This document shows, in pieces, positions 11,101-22,224 of a DNA stretch of 64,000 bases. Position 1 is the stretch's first letter; each line of letters opens with the position of its first letter. Position numbers and translations under genes: made by a program. Under the pieces are notes generated by a model that worked only from the letters and a program-made list of their open reading frames with translations, was not told the origin of the DNA and did not search any database. Source of the DNA: Xiphias gladius (lineage: Eukaryota; Chordata; Actinopteri; Istiophoriformes; Xiphiidae); NCBI RefSeq assembly GCF_016859285.1, contig NC_053416.1:15332501-15396500 (forward strand), read 5' to 3'.

Positions 11101-13870
11101 TTTTTCATTTGCTTGTGTTTTGTTTTATCGTATGTGTTTTCTTAAGATGCAGTGTGTGGAGCCCTCAAGGCCACTACACCACACCTCTGTGATGTTGCTG
11201 TAATGAAATTAACGATGGAGGATTTACATGGAAACCCTTTGTGCACCCTTCTTGTATGTAGGTGACTGGGATGAACCTGTATATCTTTGAGATCATTTGT
11301 CAGCTTAAATCAGCCTTTTTATGAGCAAAGACATTTAAGCTATAGCCTAAAATGTTTTCCCACCTGACTCTTTAGTAGTGGATTCATAGAAAGTTATGGC
11401 TTCAGCAGTCCCAGCAGTAACTGGCCTACCTTTTGATGATTTTTGGCTAGACTGCAAGAGTAGGGCCAGCCCTATAAACACGAATGTCTCTCGCTGACTG
11501 ACTGACTGACTGATGAAGTTACACCATTGGTCGGCCAGCTGATTGGTGGCGTTTCCCCATTGTCTGTTGCTCTTTCAAACTGAATTGGACCTAGTCTTGT
11601 TCCATCAACTCTAAGCGTGTCTGTCTTATATTGCTGACCTCTATGCTGTATGTACTGTACCGTAGACCTAATGCAAACAGGCACAGCCTACACACAGGCT
11701 ATACATTGAGTCAGACAAACAGATGGAAAGATGAGTCCTCCAAAACTCCTTGTTGAAATGAAAACTGTTATCAGTTATCAGCACACCACCCGACGGGAAG
11801 GGAAGTAATTTGAAAGCCGTTTGAAACGCGGTAATTTGCCGGTGTGACTCATCACCAGCACCTCCAGCAACAAAACCTCTGATCCTCTAAAGGAACAATA
11901 GGGTCGCACAACTCTGTGTGTGTGGGTGTGCAATAGTCTAACAAACTGGTGTTTAAGGTTTATTGATAAAGAAGCTATAGGATGACAAGTAACTCGAATC
12001 ATACAATTATTGATCATGCATACTAAATAGGACAATATTTTTTATACCTTGCTCCAAGTTTCATTTACTACCCGTTTATTAGTATAATTAATATTATTAT
12101 ATAGACATTATTTTTTTAGCTGATTACACATGAGCCACAGTGTCTGTGACTGTAAAATGGAACACAGGCTCTTTTATTGTTCAGCCAGTCGACAAATGTT
12201 TCTACTGACATGTCTTGACAGATTTATTGACATTCCATAAGATGGGAAAACAGGTTTGCTTCGGAGTTAAAAGGTTATCAGAAGGCTGCGATACAAAATT
12301 AACTGCCTACATTTTGATATCAGACAGGAAGCCAAGGTCCAGTTAACACAATTTTTTCGACAACCTGATGGTATCGCAGCAAAATAGGGCATGCTCACTT
12401 GAGGTGTCAAGGGTGAGGGAAATTATCATGTTTAATGCAGGGTTACAACTAGGCAAGAATGTAATCAGTCTCTCACTTGTTAATCATTATCTCTCCCTGA
12501 TTAATTTTGGTTCAAGATTTAAAATGAGATATCAAGCTTCATTGTGTTGGGCAAAGATCTTAAGACTTTCGATGTACTCAGTTTAAAAACAATTAATCAA
12601 ATGGTGAGCTGTAATTCTATGAGGCAGCGATATGAAGCACCGGAGTTACCAACTCATACTAAAATGCACTTCAATAACAAAAATAGTTGCATTATTTACG
12701 TATACACAGAGTTAACAAAGTAATTAACATCCAACCAAATAAATCCACTGTGCTAGCAAACCTTTGTTTTTAGGTGTCTGTGGGTTAAACCCTTCACATG
12801 TTGTATGGACAAATACCGTGGAGTCTCCACCGTAGGAAAGCTTCACCAATGTTAACACGGCTCTTCCCCCTTCGCCTGATCATAGCCCTTCTTTTTCAGT
12901 TTTTGTTCCTCTGACCTTCTCCTTTTTGGCTGGTGCTCGGCCGTCTCACCTTTAATGAGCCTTGAGGCTTACACTTTACACTACATTTGAATTTGGCTTT
13001 TGTCTCTACTATGACTTGAAAATGTAAGAGAAGATGAATTATATACATTTAGAGTCAACACAAATTAATGACATAGTGTAGGTACAAGCTGTCAATTAGG
13101 TAATCAGCAGAATCATTATCACCTGTGTGCTAATTAGAGTTTAACATAAGCATTTTCTCTAAATGTGGTGAGCAATCACTCAGTGACCCAAAGACACTCA
13201 AGGAACTCAAGCTGTTTTTAAAAGGTGTGTGATGCATGATATGCTTTTAACTAGAATGAAACGCAGTCCCATAACAACGTTTATCATTTATATACCATGA
13301 GGCTGTATTAGATTATAGTATCTGGAAGACTGCAGTTTCAAGGGCTTCAGCGTCTTCATACATTTTGCTAAAGTGTGCCATCTGCAAAACTGTTTAGGAT
13401 CTTTGCCTGATAAGGTTCTTAAAGATGCGCATAACCTTTACAATTCATGGATATGTGGGAGGCAGTTTTAAATGATTTTTAAAATATCACATAGAACCTA
13501 ATAATATCAAGCTCATGAAAATCCCAAAATTGGCATGAAAAGTTAGCATACAAGTACAGTGTATATACTTTTTTTTCATTTGATGTCTTCCTGACACTGT
13601 TAATCGCATTGAAGTGTGAAGCCTAATTCTCATATCCTACACCTTTGTTGTTTTTAAATCACAGAATTAAACGGTGAAATTAAATAATTCCACAAACCTT
13701 GTCGAAACCTTCGACATGGTTCTATAGAGCAACATGTCAGGAATGTGATCTTGTTCAGCCTCTTACTTTTGTACTTTTGTGAAATGCCCTTATTTGCTTA
13801 CTTGCTGAGAGTAAGGCCCTGACAGTAGCCCTACCTGAAAAAAACACAGGCCTCTCATTCATTTGAATGG
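5110..13870. other. AT-rich intergenic region, no gene seen
   Basis: About 8.8 kb without an ORF that resembles a known protein or a convincing exon. There are short (GT)n tracts near 7623 and (CT)n near 7925. Nothing else can be called; conserved noncoding elements could be present but cannot be seen from one sequence. Confidence 0.6.
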
Positions 13871-13874
13871 AGCA

Positions 13875-14060
13875 AGTCCAGCGGTGCAGTGGGGGTGCCA
13901 GTGCAGGGGACTACGGCAAAAACGACACAGCGTCACCTGGCAAAAAAGTTGAACCTGGTTCGAATTTTGCTGCAATGCATTGTGACGTCATCAGGTAAGA
14001 CGCTGCACTGGCCATTCGAATACATGCAAATACACATTCCTGGTGGATTACTTGCATTCG
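13875..14060. repeat. fold-back dispersed element (MITE-like)
   Basis: Contains GCCATTCGAAT (14011-14021) matched by ATTCGAATGGC about 35 bp later, and an outer imperfect pair CAGCGTCACCTG / CAGGTAAGACGCTG. A perfect TGACGTCA lies at 13983-13990. It resembles a non-autonomous repeat rather than a gene; the family is not identified. Confidence 0.4.
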
Positions 14061-14366
14061 AATGGCATATTTCTACTATTTACTCTTTCTACCATTTAAC
14101 TTTCGTTGTGACGAAAGATGAAATAACTTTCCAGCGATGTAAAATCCTGTCTCTGAGTATTACAAACACGTAAGCCTTTAAATGCATCAGTCTTCTCAAA
14201 CTGGACTCACTGGATTGTATTTCATTGCCTCACTGGTACCTTAAACGGATCACCCCCAACAACACAGCACCCTGCACTGTTTTTAATGCAGGTCTGTTTT
14301 CGGTCAGAGATGTCTGTCCTGATAATATGAAGCCAGAGCCCTGTGAGCCAGGGGAGCCAGGAGAAG

Positions 14367-14608
14367 GTTAGCTTAGCTTAGCATAAAGACTTCTACTGGC
14401 CAAGGAAATAGTCCAGTATATAACCCCCCCCCCCCACAAAAACCACAACATGTTATTTTTGTTTGAGTTTTTGTATGGATCAAACAAAGGGGATGCAGTC
14501 TTATTTAGTAGCATTTTTTGGTACTGGTAGATGGATTTTGTTACTAGATTTTGTTTTTAGGGTAGTTGTTTCCCCCTGTTCCCAGTCTTTGTGTTAAGCT
14601 AAGCTAAC
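14367..14608. repeat. dispersed element with 25-bp near-perfect inverted ends
   Basis: The left end (14367-14391, beginning GTTAGCTTAGCTTAG) and the right end (14584-14608, ending AAGCTAAGCTAAC) are reverse complements at 23 of 25 positions. Related half-copies occur at about 44920-45120 and 52600-52660. This looks like a widespread fish non-autonomous element; a poly-C run lies inside it. Confidence 0.6.
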
Positions 14609-17600
14609 CGGCTGCTGGCTTGAGCTTCATACAGTGTATATACCGTACAATGTGCGCATCAACCTTCTCATCTAACTCCTGGCAAGAAAGCAATTAAGTG
14701 CACCCTAAACAAAAATGTTTAGGGTGACCAAAGACTGAATTTTCTCTTTTTCAAAAGCACAGAATGGACATGTAATGTGATGTTAGCTAATGGTTAAGAT
14801 AAGACAAGGGAACAACTTTGGTCAAGGGTAATGTTAACAAAACAGAGAGCAAGAAAGGGAGAAAGTGCACATTAAATTCATTAAATATAGTTGTATGTAT
14901 AATCACATTAGAGCAAATGAAATGAAGACCCTTTTTCAATGTGTATATAGAAAGAAATCATCCAGATGCTTGTAGGTCAACTGAATCTAATCCAAAGCCA
15001 ATAACCATGTAAGGGGCCATTACTGGTAAAGACATGGTTTCAGTACGATCGGGAAAAAAAAAAAAAAGAGTGCAAGAACCACTCATACGAACAGTTTTAT
15101 TCTTTAGAGGCACATGAGCGATTTAAGAGAATTTGTTGCATTCACCAGTTTTATGTAATTAAAATTTTCTCTCAATTCACAAGAGGTTTGTCCAGTTAAG
15201 AGAGTTTGGTGAAACCAACTTGGAACATTTGTATTAGCAAACCTCTCAGAAAAAAAATGAAAAGATATTATTTACATGCAAATGTTCTCATCCATTGAGG
15301 TGAAAGGGTGGACATGATGTTTGTGGATGTGTTGTCTGTTGTGGAATGCGTAAACAGTCTTCCGTGTAGCCAGTGGGTCAAACCTGAGCTTGTAAATGTA
15401 AAAGGATTCAGGCAGTAAAAGACTGAATAAAAGCTTATTTCCAGCCAGCTCAGTATTCACAATATCCATTTTCTAGATAAACATACAATGAAATTTCCCA
15501 TTTCTTTATCTGTCACTTCTGTTAATCCCAACACTGATCTCCCTGAAACAAAGCTGTGTTTTGTAAATGTAACTGAATTTCATAAACACTTCTCTTGTCT
15601 CCTCTCTCTTATTTCAACCCATCATCTCCTCTATTATAATTTCTGTTTCCCCTCTCTTCTGTATCTCTCCTCTATATGTGGTATTTCCAGGCATGAGCAT
15701 GCTTATCTGTACTTGCCGGTGTGCTTGAGAAAGAACAAGACATGGCGTTGCCAGTAGAGAAAAAGCAAACAAGAAAAGGAGGACGGCCGAAGCACTAATA
15801 TATGGGAGAATTTCCAGGCGTTATTTGTCTTATTTATAATATATTTATGTTATTTTTATTGTTGTTAAATGAAAACAGTTCCAGCTCCAGTTCTTCTTCC
15901 AGCAGCTTGTCCCAGAAGCATTTTCTTACAGAATGAGTTCAAATTTGAAAGTTTACTTTTAAATGAGGCTCAGTGTGTTATCCAACGCAAAAACTCGGGA
16001 ATCTCCATCAGTTATAAATAAACCAAACAGCCTCATCATTTGTTACTACGAACAAGACAACAGCAAAAGCGTAGCATAATAAGAAGCCTCCCTTGCTGTA
16101 ATCTGGGACAATAACTCAGGTTGTTACACAATTGTACGTGGACACTGCATTTCCCAACCTTTGTTTTTCTAATACACTGTGGAGAAAAAGAGTTATGTAA
16201 CGAAATTGGTCAAACGGGAAAAAAAGAAATAAAATACATGACGAGTGTGGAATTCCTGGCCACATTCACAAAGCACAGGAGATATTTCACATTCACAATA
16301 TCTCCTGTGCTTTGAAGCAGCATCATAGCTCATTAGTTTCACATTTTTTTTTCGCTGCATATCTTTTAACAGAATAAACATGCTGGACTTTGTGTGAAAT
16401 GTTGATCAGTGTTACGGACTATAAATTTGTTTGGGACTTGGCATGAAAAGGTCTTTTGTCAGCTGTCTTGGTCACAGACTTGATGCAATCAGGCAACTCA
16501 GTGATGTATTTAGGGATCTGTTCATACAGACAGGAAATCGGATAGTGTTGTAATTGAAACATTTTTCTCTTGTGCCTGTCCTGTGCCAGATCTGGACAGA
16601 TGTCTTACTAATAAACTGGTGCACTTTAGATTTTTTACTGACCCTGATGGACAGAACCAGTTGAGCTTGAGGAATACCTAATGTTTATCTTGCCAGAGGA
16701 CTGTATCACAGTGCTTCCAGTGAGCAATCCTGTCCAGTTTTCTTCGGGGAAACATTCCGATTTAACCTAAATGTCGATAGATCTAAATAAACTAATGTAC
16801 CTGTCAAGAGTCTGCAGCCACATCTGGGGCTCTGTGAGGCTGTAATGATCGACTAGAAAAGAACCATAGATGAAAAGCCAGAGGAGTTCAGAAAGGCCTT
16901 GACTGTCTGTACCATAGTATTCCATGTAAATTGTAGCATAAATTAGCAAGACTTACTATTTTTGATGGATGCTCATTTCTTTTCGTACAAGAACATGTGC
17001 ATGTATCGATTCAGTCGCTCTTTATTTTAGGGGTAATTTCCTAATAATTTCTTGAACATCTCTTTGAATTAAATAGGTTATTTGGTATTAACTGCAGGGA
17101 AAATAGAGACAAAGTTTTGAGACAGTTATTTTGCAACTGCCAATTTTTTTTTTTTTTTTTTGTTATTGTTGTTGTTACTATTATCCAATGTCCAATTAAA
17201 TCACAGTAATCAAAGCACTCATCTATGCAGTTCCAACAAACCACCTTGCCATACCAACGCAAGACAATAATATAACAATAATATGCACTAACCATGTGCA
17301 GAATATCACTAGGCACTGTCATTGAGTTTGGTCCTAGTTTTTAGTTCATTTTATGCTTAACATTTTAGTTGATGTTTTATTTATTTTGTTTTCTTATGTA
17401 CCTTTTTGAGTGGGCTACTGTAGCACTGGTGTCCATCTATAAAAGCGGTTACTCACTGACTTTAATTCTTAGTCATCATTGACATTATTGTACCTATACT
17501 CTAAAGTATAGACCAGCATGATCATAAGCTGTATTCAATGTGTACAAGTGTAGATCAGATGCGAAAAAAATCTTGCAAAGTATTCATAAAAGATGAGGTT

Positions 17601-17879
17601 TCTAGCTGGAGAAAGGAACTAAAGGATTTCAGTAACCACATAATATTGAATCAGTGCTTCAGTCAGCGCGGCAAGTGGAGTGCCGGTGGTAACTTTGTAA
17701 AGATCGCTCCCAAAGCAAACAGAAGTGCCTGAGCTTCTCTATTTGCTCGATTGTCTGTTGCCTTACATGTCAGAGATTAACTATTCAAAGACACTATGAT
17801 TATGGATCTAATTTATCTTAGATCAGGCTGTATGTTGAAGACAAACCCCAAATTACTGTAAAATCATAGAAACTAAAGT
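14609..17879. other. intergenic, no gene seen
   Basis: AT-rich DNA with a perfect 10-bp inverted repeat (14701-14710 and 14717-14726, 6-nt loop) and the 18-bp hairpin listed separately. No coding gene can be supported. Confidence 0.6.
16269..16314. repeat. perfect 18-bp inverted repeat with 10-nt loop
   Basis: Arm 16269-16286 (CAAAGCACAGGAGATATT) is the exact reverse complement of 16297-16314, with a 10-nt loop (16287-16296). A transcript from either strand would fold into a strong hairpin. It could be a MITE remnant, a recent fold-back or a structured RNA. Confidence 0.85.
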
Positions 17880-17910
17880 AAAAAACATTCTAATAAAGTT
17901 ACTTGAAATT

Positions 17911-18080
17911 GTGGCCTATGCCAAGCAGATGCAAATCAGAAAAAATAAGGATGTCTTTTTCAGTTATATGGATGAAACTGCAGACATTATCGTCAGGGAG
18001 CAAGTTTCTGTTTGCTCTCATAGACAGAGGAGCTCTTTGGGGGAATTTTTGAGACATCAGACAGCCCTTGTCAGCACTGG
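17911..18080 (+). pseudogene. hAT-like (ZMYM1-type) transposase remnant
   Basis: The frame from 17911 reads KNKDVFFSYMDETADI, then REQVSVCSHR, then LGEFLRHQTALVSTG. This follows the order of the first catalytic block of hAT/ZMYM1-like transposases (FFS..xDETxDI..xEQ.S.C.R...EFLGF...TG), including the first acidic residue of the catalytic triad. The flanking transposase regions are absent or scrambled, so this is a decayed fragment. Splice-like edges (TTTTTCAG near 17957, TG|GTAAGC near 18079) are present but probably incidental. Confidence 0.5.
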
Positions 18081-18201
18081 TAAGCCTTTTTTTTGCTTCC
18101 TCTGCTATTTGTACAGCTTCATTAAGTGCGAAAGGTATTGTATTTTCTTTTTTTCTTTTTTTTTTTACATTTGTGGTGACTGTGTTTGTGGGTTAATGTA
18201 A

Positions 18202-21200
18202 TTAGCATTGGTTGGGTGAAAGGTTGCTTGTTCCACAATATGTCTTTGTGATGTGGTCATGAACATTACAGATTGGGTAAACATGGATGAAATTATCAGC
18301 ATGATCTTTGTGTTTGGCTTAATGGTAAGTGAAATTGTCCTTTTAAGTAATAGTTTGGTGTTTGTGGTGGTTTAGGCCATAGCTGTTTCAAAATGAATTG
18401 TCGGTGTTACCAACTTTGCGCATTTGTCTTTTTTTTTCTTTTTTTTTTCCAAAAAAGCTCGTAGCGACAAATATAGTGACTTTTTGGACAGACCTTAGCT
18501 ACTTCCCCTAAAAGACAGTTGCCAGTTTTGCCACGCAAGGTTGAGGTCGGGCTTTCCCTCCGCAGCCACACCTCTCTATGCGTCATTCAGTTGACCGTAC
18601 TGGATCTGACACAGATGGGAATGAACTTCTAACTTTCTCTCTGAGTTAACATTTTACAGGTAAATATAGCCAAAGTCACAGCACAGCCATTGTGTGGACG
18701 GTGATTTTGTCAGACAACGTCGTGGTTATAAAATCAGGATTTTAGCAGAGCAGCAGCTTGGAAATGGCTTGGAAGTGACTGCTGGTTAACATGTATTCTT
18801 AATGGGCTGTGTTTCAGTAACTATTTCATACCAGTTCCATTGCCTGACAACAGAAACAGAAAAACATGTATATGAGAACAGCTTTATTGGGAATTCAGCT
18901 TTATGAAAAATACTGTATATGTGAGCAAACAGATAAAGGACCGAAACCGGCTGAGAGTAGGCAGAATGTAAATAAGATACGATGATGTCATGATTATGCT
19001 AATTGGTGTATTGCGTCATGTAGCGACATTCAGTGAGTTTTCCAGTAGGCTTTAACTACTTTCTATTGAAAGAAGTTGTTTACAGCAGTTCCAAAACAGT
19101 TTTTAACTATGTCCTCAATTTCACCCATTGACCATACGTGGTCCAGCCATAATTTGACCTAGTCCTTTTTATACAACAACAGGTTGCATAGAATTCATTT
19201 TCAAAACAATCCTGATTCACAAAGATAATCACATGGGAAAGAATCCATAGGCCTTTTTAGAAACAGACATTTTGACTTATCATAGTAGGTTTTATTAATA
19301 ACATTATCAGTGGTTCTGCTGATTTAAAGTGCCCCAGTAAGCTATGATGGTATGACAATTACAAAAAAAATCCATGGAAACACCACCAAACTCAGATCAT
19401 AAATAAGAACAGAGAACAGTTTCATAAACCTTCACTGGGAAAAATGGCAAAGATTTGGAGTAAGCCACACAGAGAGATATCGATAGCAGAATAGAGTACA
19501 ACAATGTACATAGAATATACACAGCTAGGAGGTTGATTCGATTAGCATGTGAATCTGGCACCAGCAAGCAATGATGACTTACTTCATATTGCCGTTTGTT
19601 GTTATGAAGGTCAACGGAGGATTGTAAAGCCTGCAGGAACATCAGCAGTCACCATGAACAACAGCTACCACCAGAGGCGAGGAGGCAGCAAGAGTCAAGG
19701 ACCACAAAGGGCATAGATCACTGCCCAGCTACAGTCATGATCTGAAATGAAAAGGGGTAGGGGAAGCATTATTACAACAGGCAAACCTTCACACAAACAT
19801 GCATCAGCATGAAGCACAGGTGTACTCCGACCGGGTTAAACAGGCTAAATTTCTGTCAACGGGAACCTGAACTGGCCAGGTTTTAAGCCCGCATTTCAAC
19901 ACATTTGGCAAAATTGCCTTACTAATCCCAGCGTGGAGACTACTTCAAAAGCATTTAACACAAAAACAATAAGGACCTGTCGTCTACGGGATGCTCGGCA
20001 GTATGTGGAGGACAGTGAGAAAAAGATTCTCTCTTTCAGCATGAGACAGAATGGGCCTAATGTGGCCTACTTTTATTGTTTTAGTTTAGAATTTGGGACG
20101 CAGTTTTTGTAAGAGCTTGAGGAAATGTAACTGTTGTACTAATCTCTCATTGTAAAAATAGGTTGGATATTAGTGAGAACAATGCAGTTTTATTGCTTTC
20201 TTTGACATGCTCATAAAACATGAGAGCAGAAATGAATACAGGCAGATTTTTGATATTTTTTAGCGTTATTTTTTTGGCATTTAATTTTTAATTGAAAGCA
20301 GACAGTAGAGATAGACAGGAAAGATCAGGAGATGGATTAGAACGACATGTAGCAATGGTCCCCTGCTGAAACCGAACCGAAGATATTGCTATAAGGCAAC
20401 AATAAGAGGCTGTCATTCAATATCTGTGTCCACGTTATCCAATAACATACAGAAAAGTGATTGAAGGTGTAGTTCTTTAGTTCTTTGTTTAGTTTCACAG
20501 CAGTTTACCTGACACTTATAGCTGGAGACAGAGGATATTTCGAATAAAGACATGCTCTTATACTAAGACCACAAATGAGATATTAAAGTTGAGGTGACTC
20601 AGATCCACAGGGATCCTTAAAAAAGCCTCAGAATAAGCAGAATCTTTATCGGAAGGAATGTAAGGCTACATTTCTCGGATAAACTCCTTATTACGGAATT
20701 CAAATCTGCTTTAATTTCTTGAATATTAATAGTTTTTTTTCTGCACACATAATCGAAGTATATCACTTTGTGTAGCTACTCTGACAAGCTTAGGCTGAGA
20801 GATATATTCAGAAATTAGGCTATGTAAGCTCGAGGCAATCATTTAAATCCCACACTCACTGATATTATCACCAACTGACGGTGTTTGCTAGGCATCATTT
20901 TTTTTGTGAGCTTGACTCTCCTGGGCTATTAAAGGTCTGTATTCTTCAAAGTCAGCTTGAGGCAATGAAATTCAAGCCATAAAAATTTCAAATGTTTGAA
21001 ATAAATGTGGGGTACTCCACTGGAGTAGCACCTAGTGTTATAAGGTTGAGTCATTCGCCCACTGCAAGGCTTGGATTTTGGATTATCAGTGTCAAAGTGA
21101 GAGCTGTGTTGTTTGTTCCCCACATATGTATGCAACCGGTGTCCCTGTTGTTAATCACAAAGTTTGAAATCGACATTGAAAGGTTCAGTGTTGATTTCGA

Positions 21201-22140
21201 AGCTGCAGAACGAGGAGGTGGCACACAACTTCTTTTGTACCAAACCATCGTTGTCTTTAAGTAAACTGCTCCAGAGACACATTTATACATTATTTCGTAA
21301 TAGAGCAGTGGGGTTTTTTAATATCATTTTTTACAGATAAAGCCTATTGCAAATAAAGATTTACACATATAATTTTTGGGTTCATTCAAATTGTGAAAAG
21401 GAAGGTGGCTTTATCAGGAATGTCCAGGATGTATACATGATTAATGTGTACGTGCTGGAACAAGATAATAAATAATACATACACTTTGGGAAACCCTTGT
21501 ACAATCAAGCCGCGTGGCTTTGTTAATGAACACAGAGCTTATGGCATCTGTGAGCAGGCTACCTTGAATTATCACTGTCGGCTCAGAGGATAATAGTGCA
21601 TGATCCCCTCTGTCAAACTGAAACAACTAACACCAAATGCATAAACTATTGCACTCAAAATGTAATATTTCGTCAGACAGCTTTGCTACATATTTGTGAA
21701 GGCTGTCCCAGGGATAAAACATCTATCAGGAACAGAAGCATATTGGCATACATCCGCTCAGCCACATGTTTTGTGTAACTAATTGGATAACCACACCAAG
21801 TAAAGCACGAAATTGCCTTTTTTTTTTTTTTTTTTTACCCCTCCTGCAGCAGTGGATGCAACCCTCTCTGCAGGGCGTTGGTGGGGCACAGAGGCACACA
21901 CATTTATGAGTCATACATTTAATATGCTCTCCCTTCCTACTCATATCATAAACACTCAGAGAGATGGAAAATGAAACATCCCCTTTTTCCTCTTAAACCG
22001 CGTCGGCGACTTCGTCAGACAGTCGAGAGAGATTCTTTCCTCTCTGTCCTCTGAGTCTTTCTCAGTCCTCACTCTCCGCTGCCCCCTGACTCGTCTTCTC
22101 TTGCGCTGTCTGATACTCAAAAAAACTGCTAGTGCTAATT
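18202..22140. other. intergenic with decayed repeats, no gene seen
   Basis: The block at about 18425-18650 resembles a dispersed repeat but the family is not identified. An antisense SINE piece is listed separately. Remaining small ORFs lack recognisable protein features. Confidence 0.5.
20268..20400 (-). mobile_element. tRNA-derived SINE fragment (antisense)
   Basis: Reverse complement of the same family seen intact at about 58418-58600: a tail-like AT-rich part, then a block containing GACATGTAGCAA, then a degraded B-box-like segment. Diverged. Confidence 0.55.
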
Positions 22141-22157
22141 TTTTTTAGAAATATTAG

Positions 22158-22158
<1 letters not shown>

Positions 22159-22202
<44 letters not shown>

Positions 22203-22224
22203 GTGTGTGTGTACGGTGTGTGTT
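22159..22224. repeat. (GT)n microsatellite
   Basis: A pure GT run followed by two GTACGGTGTG units. Confidence 0.95.
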
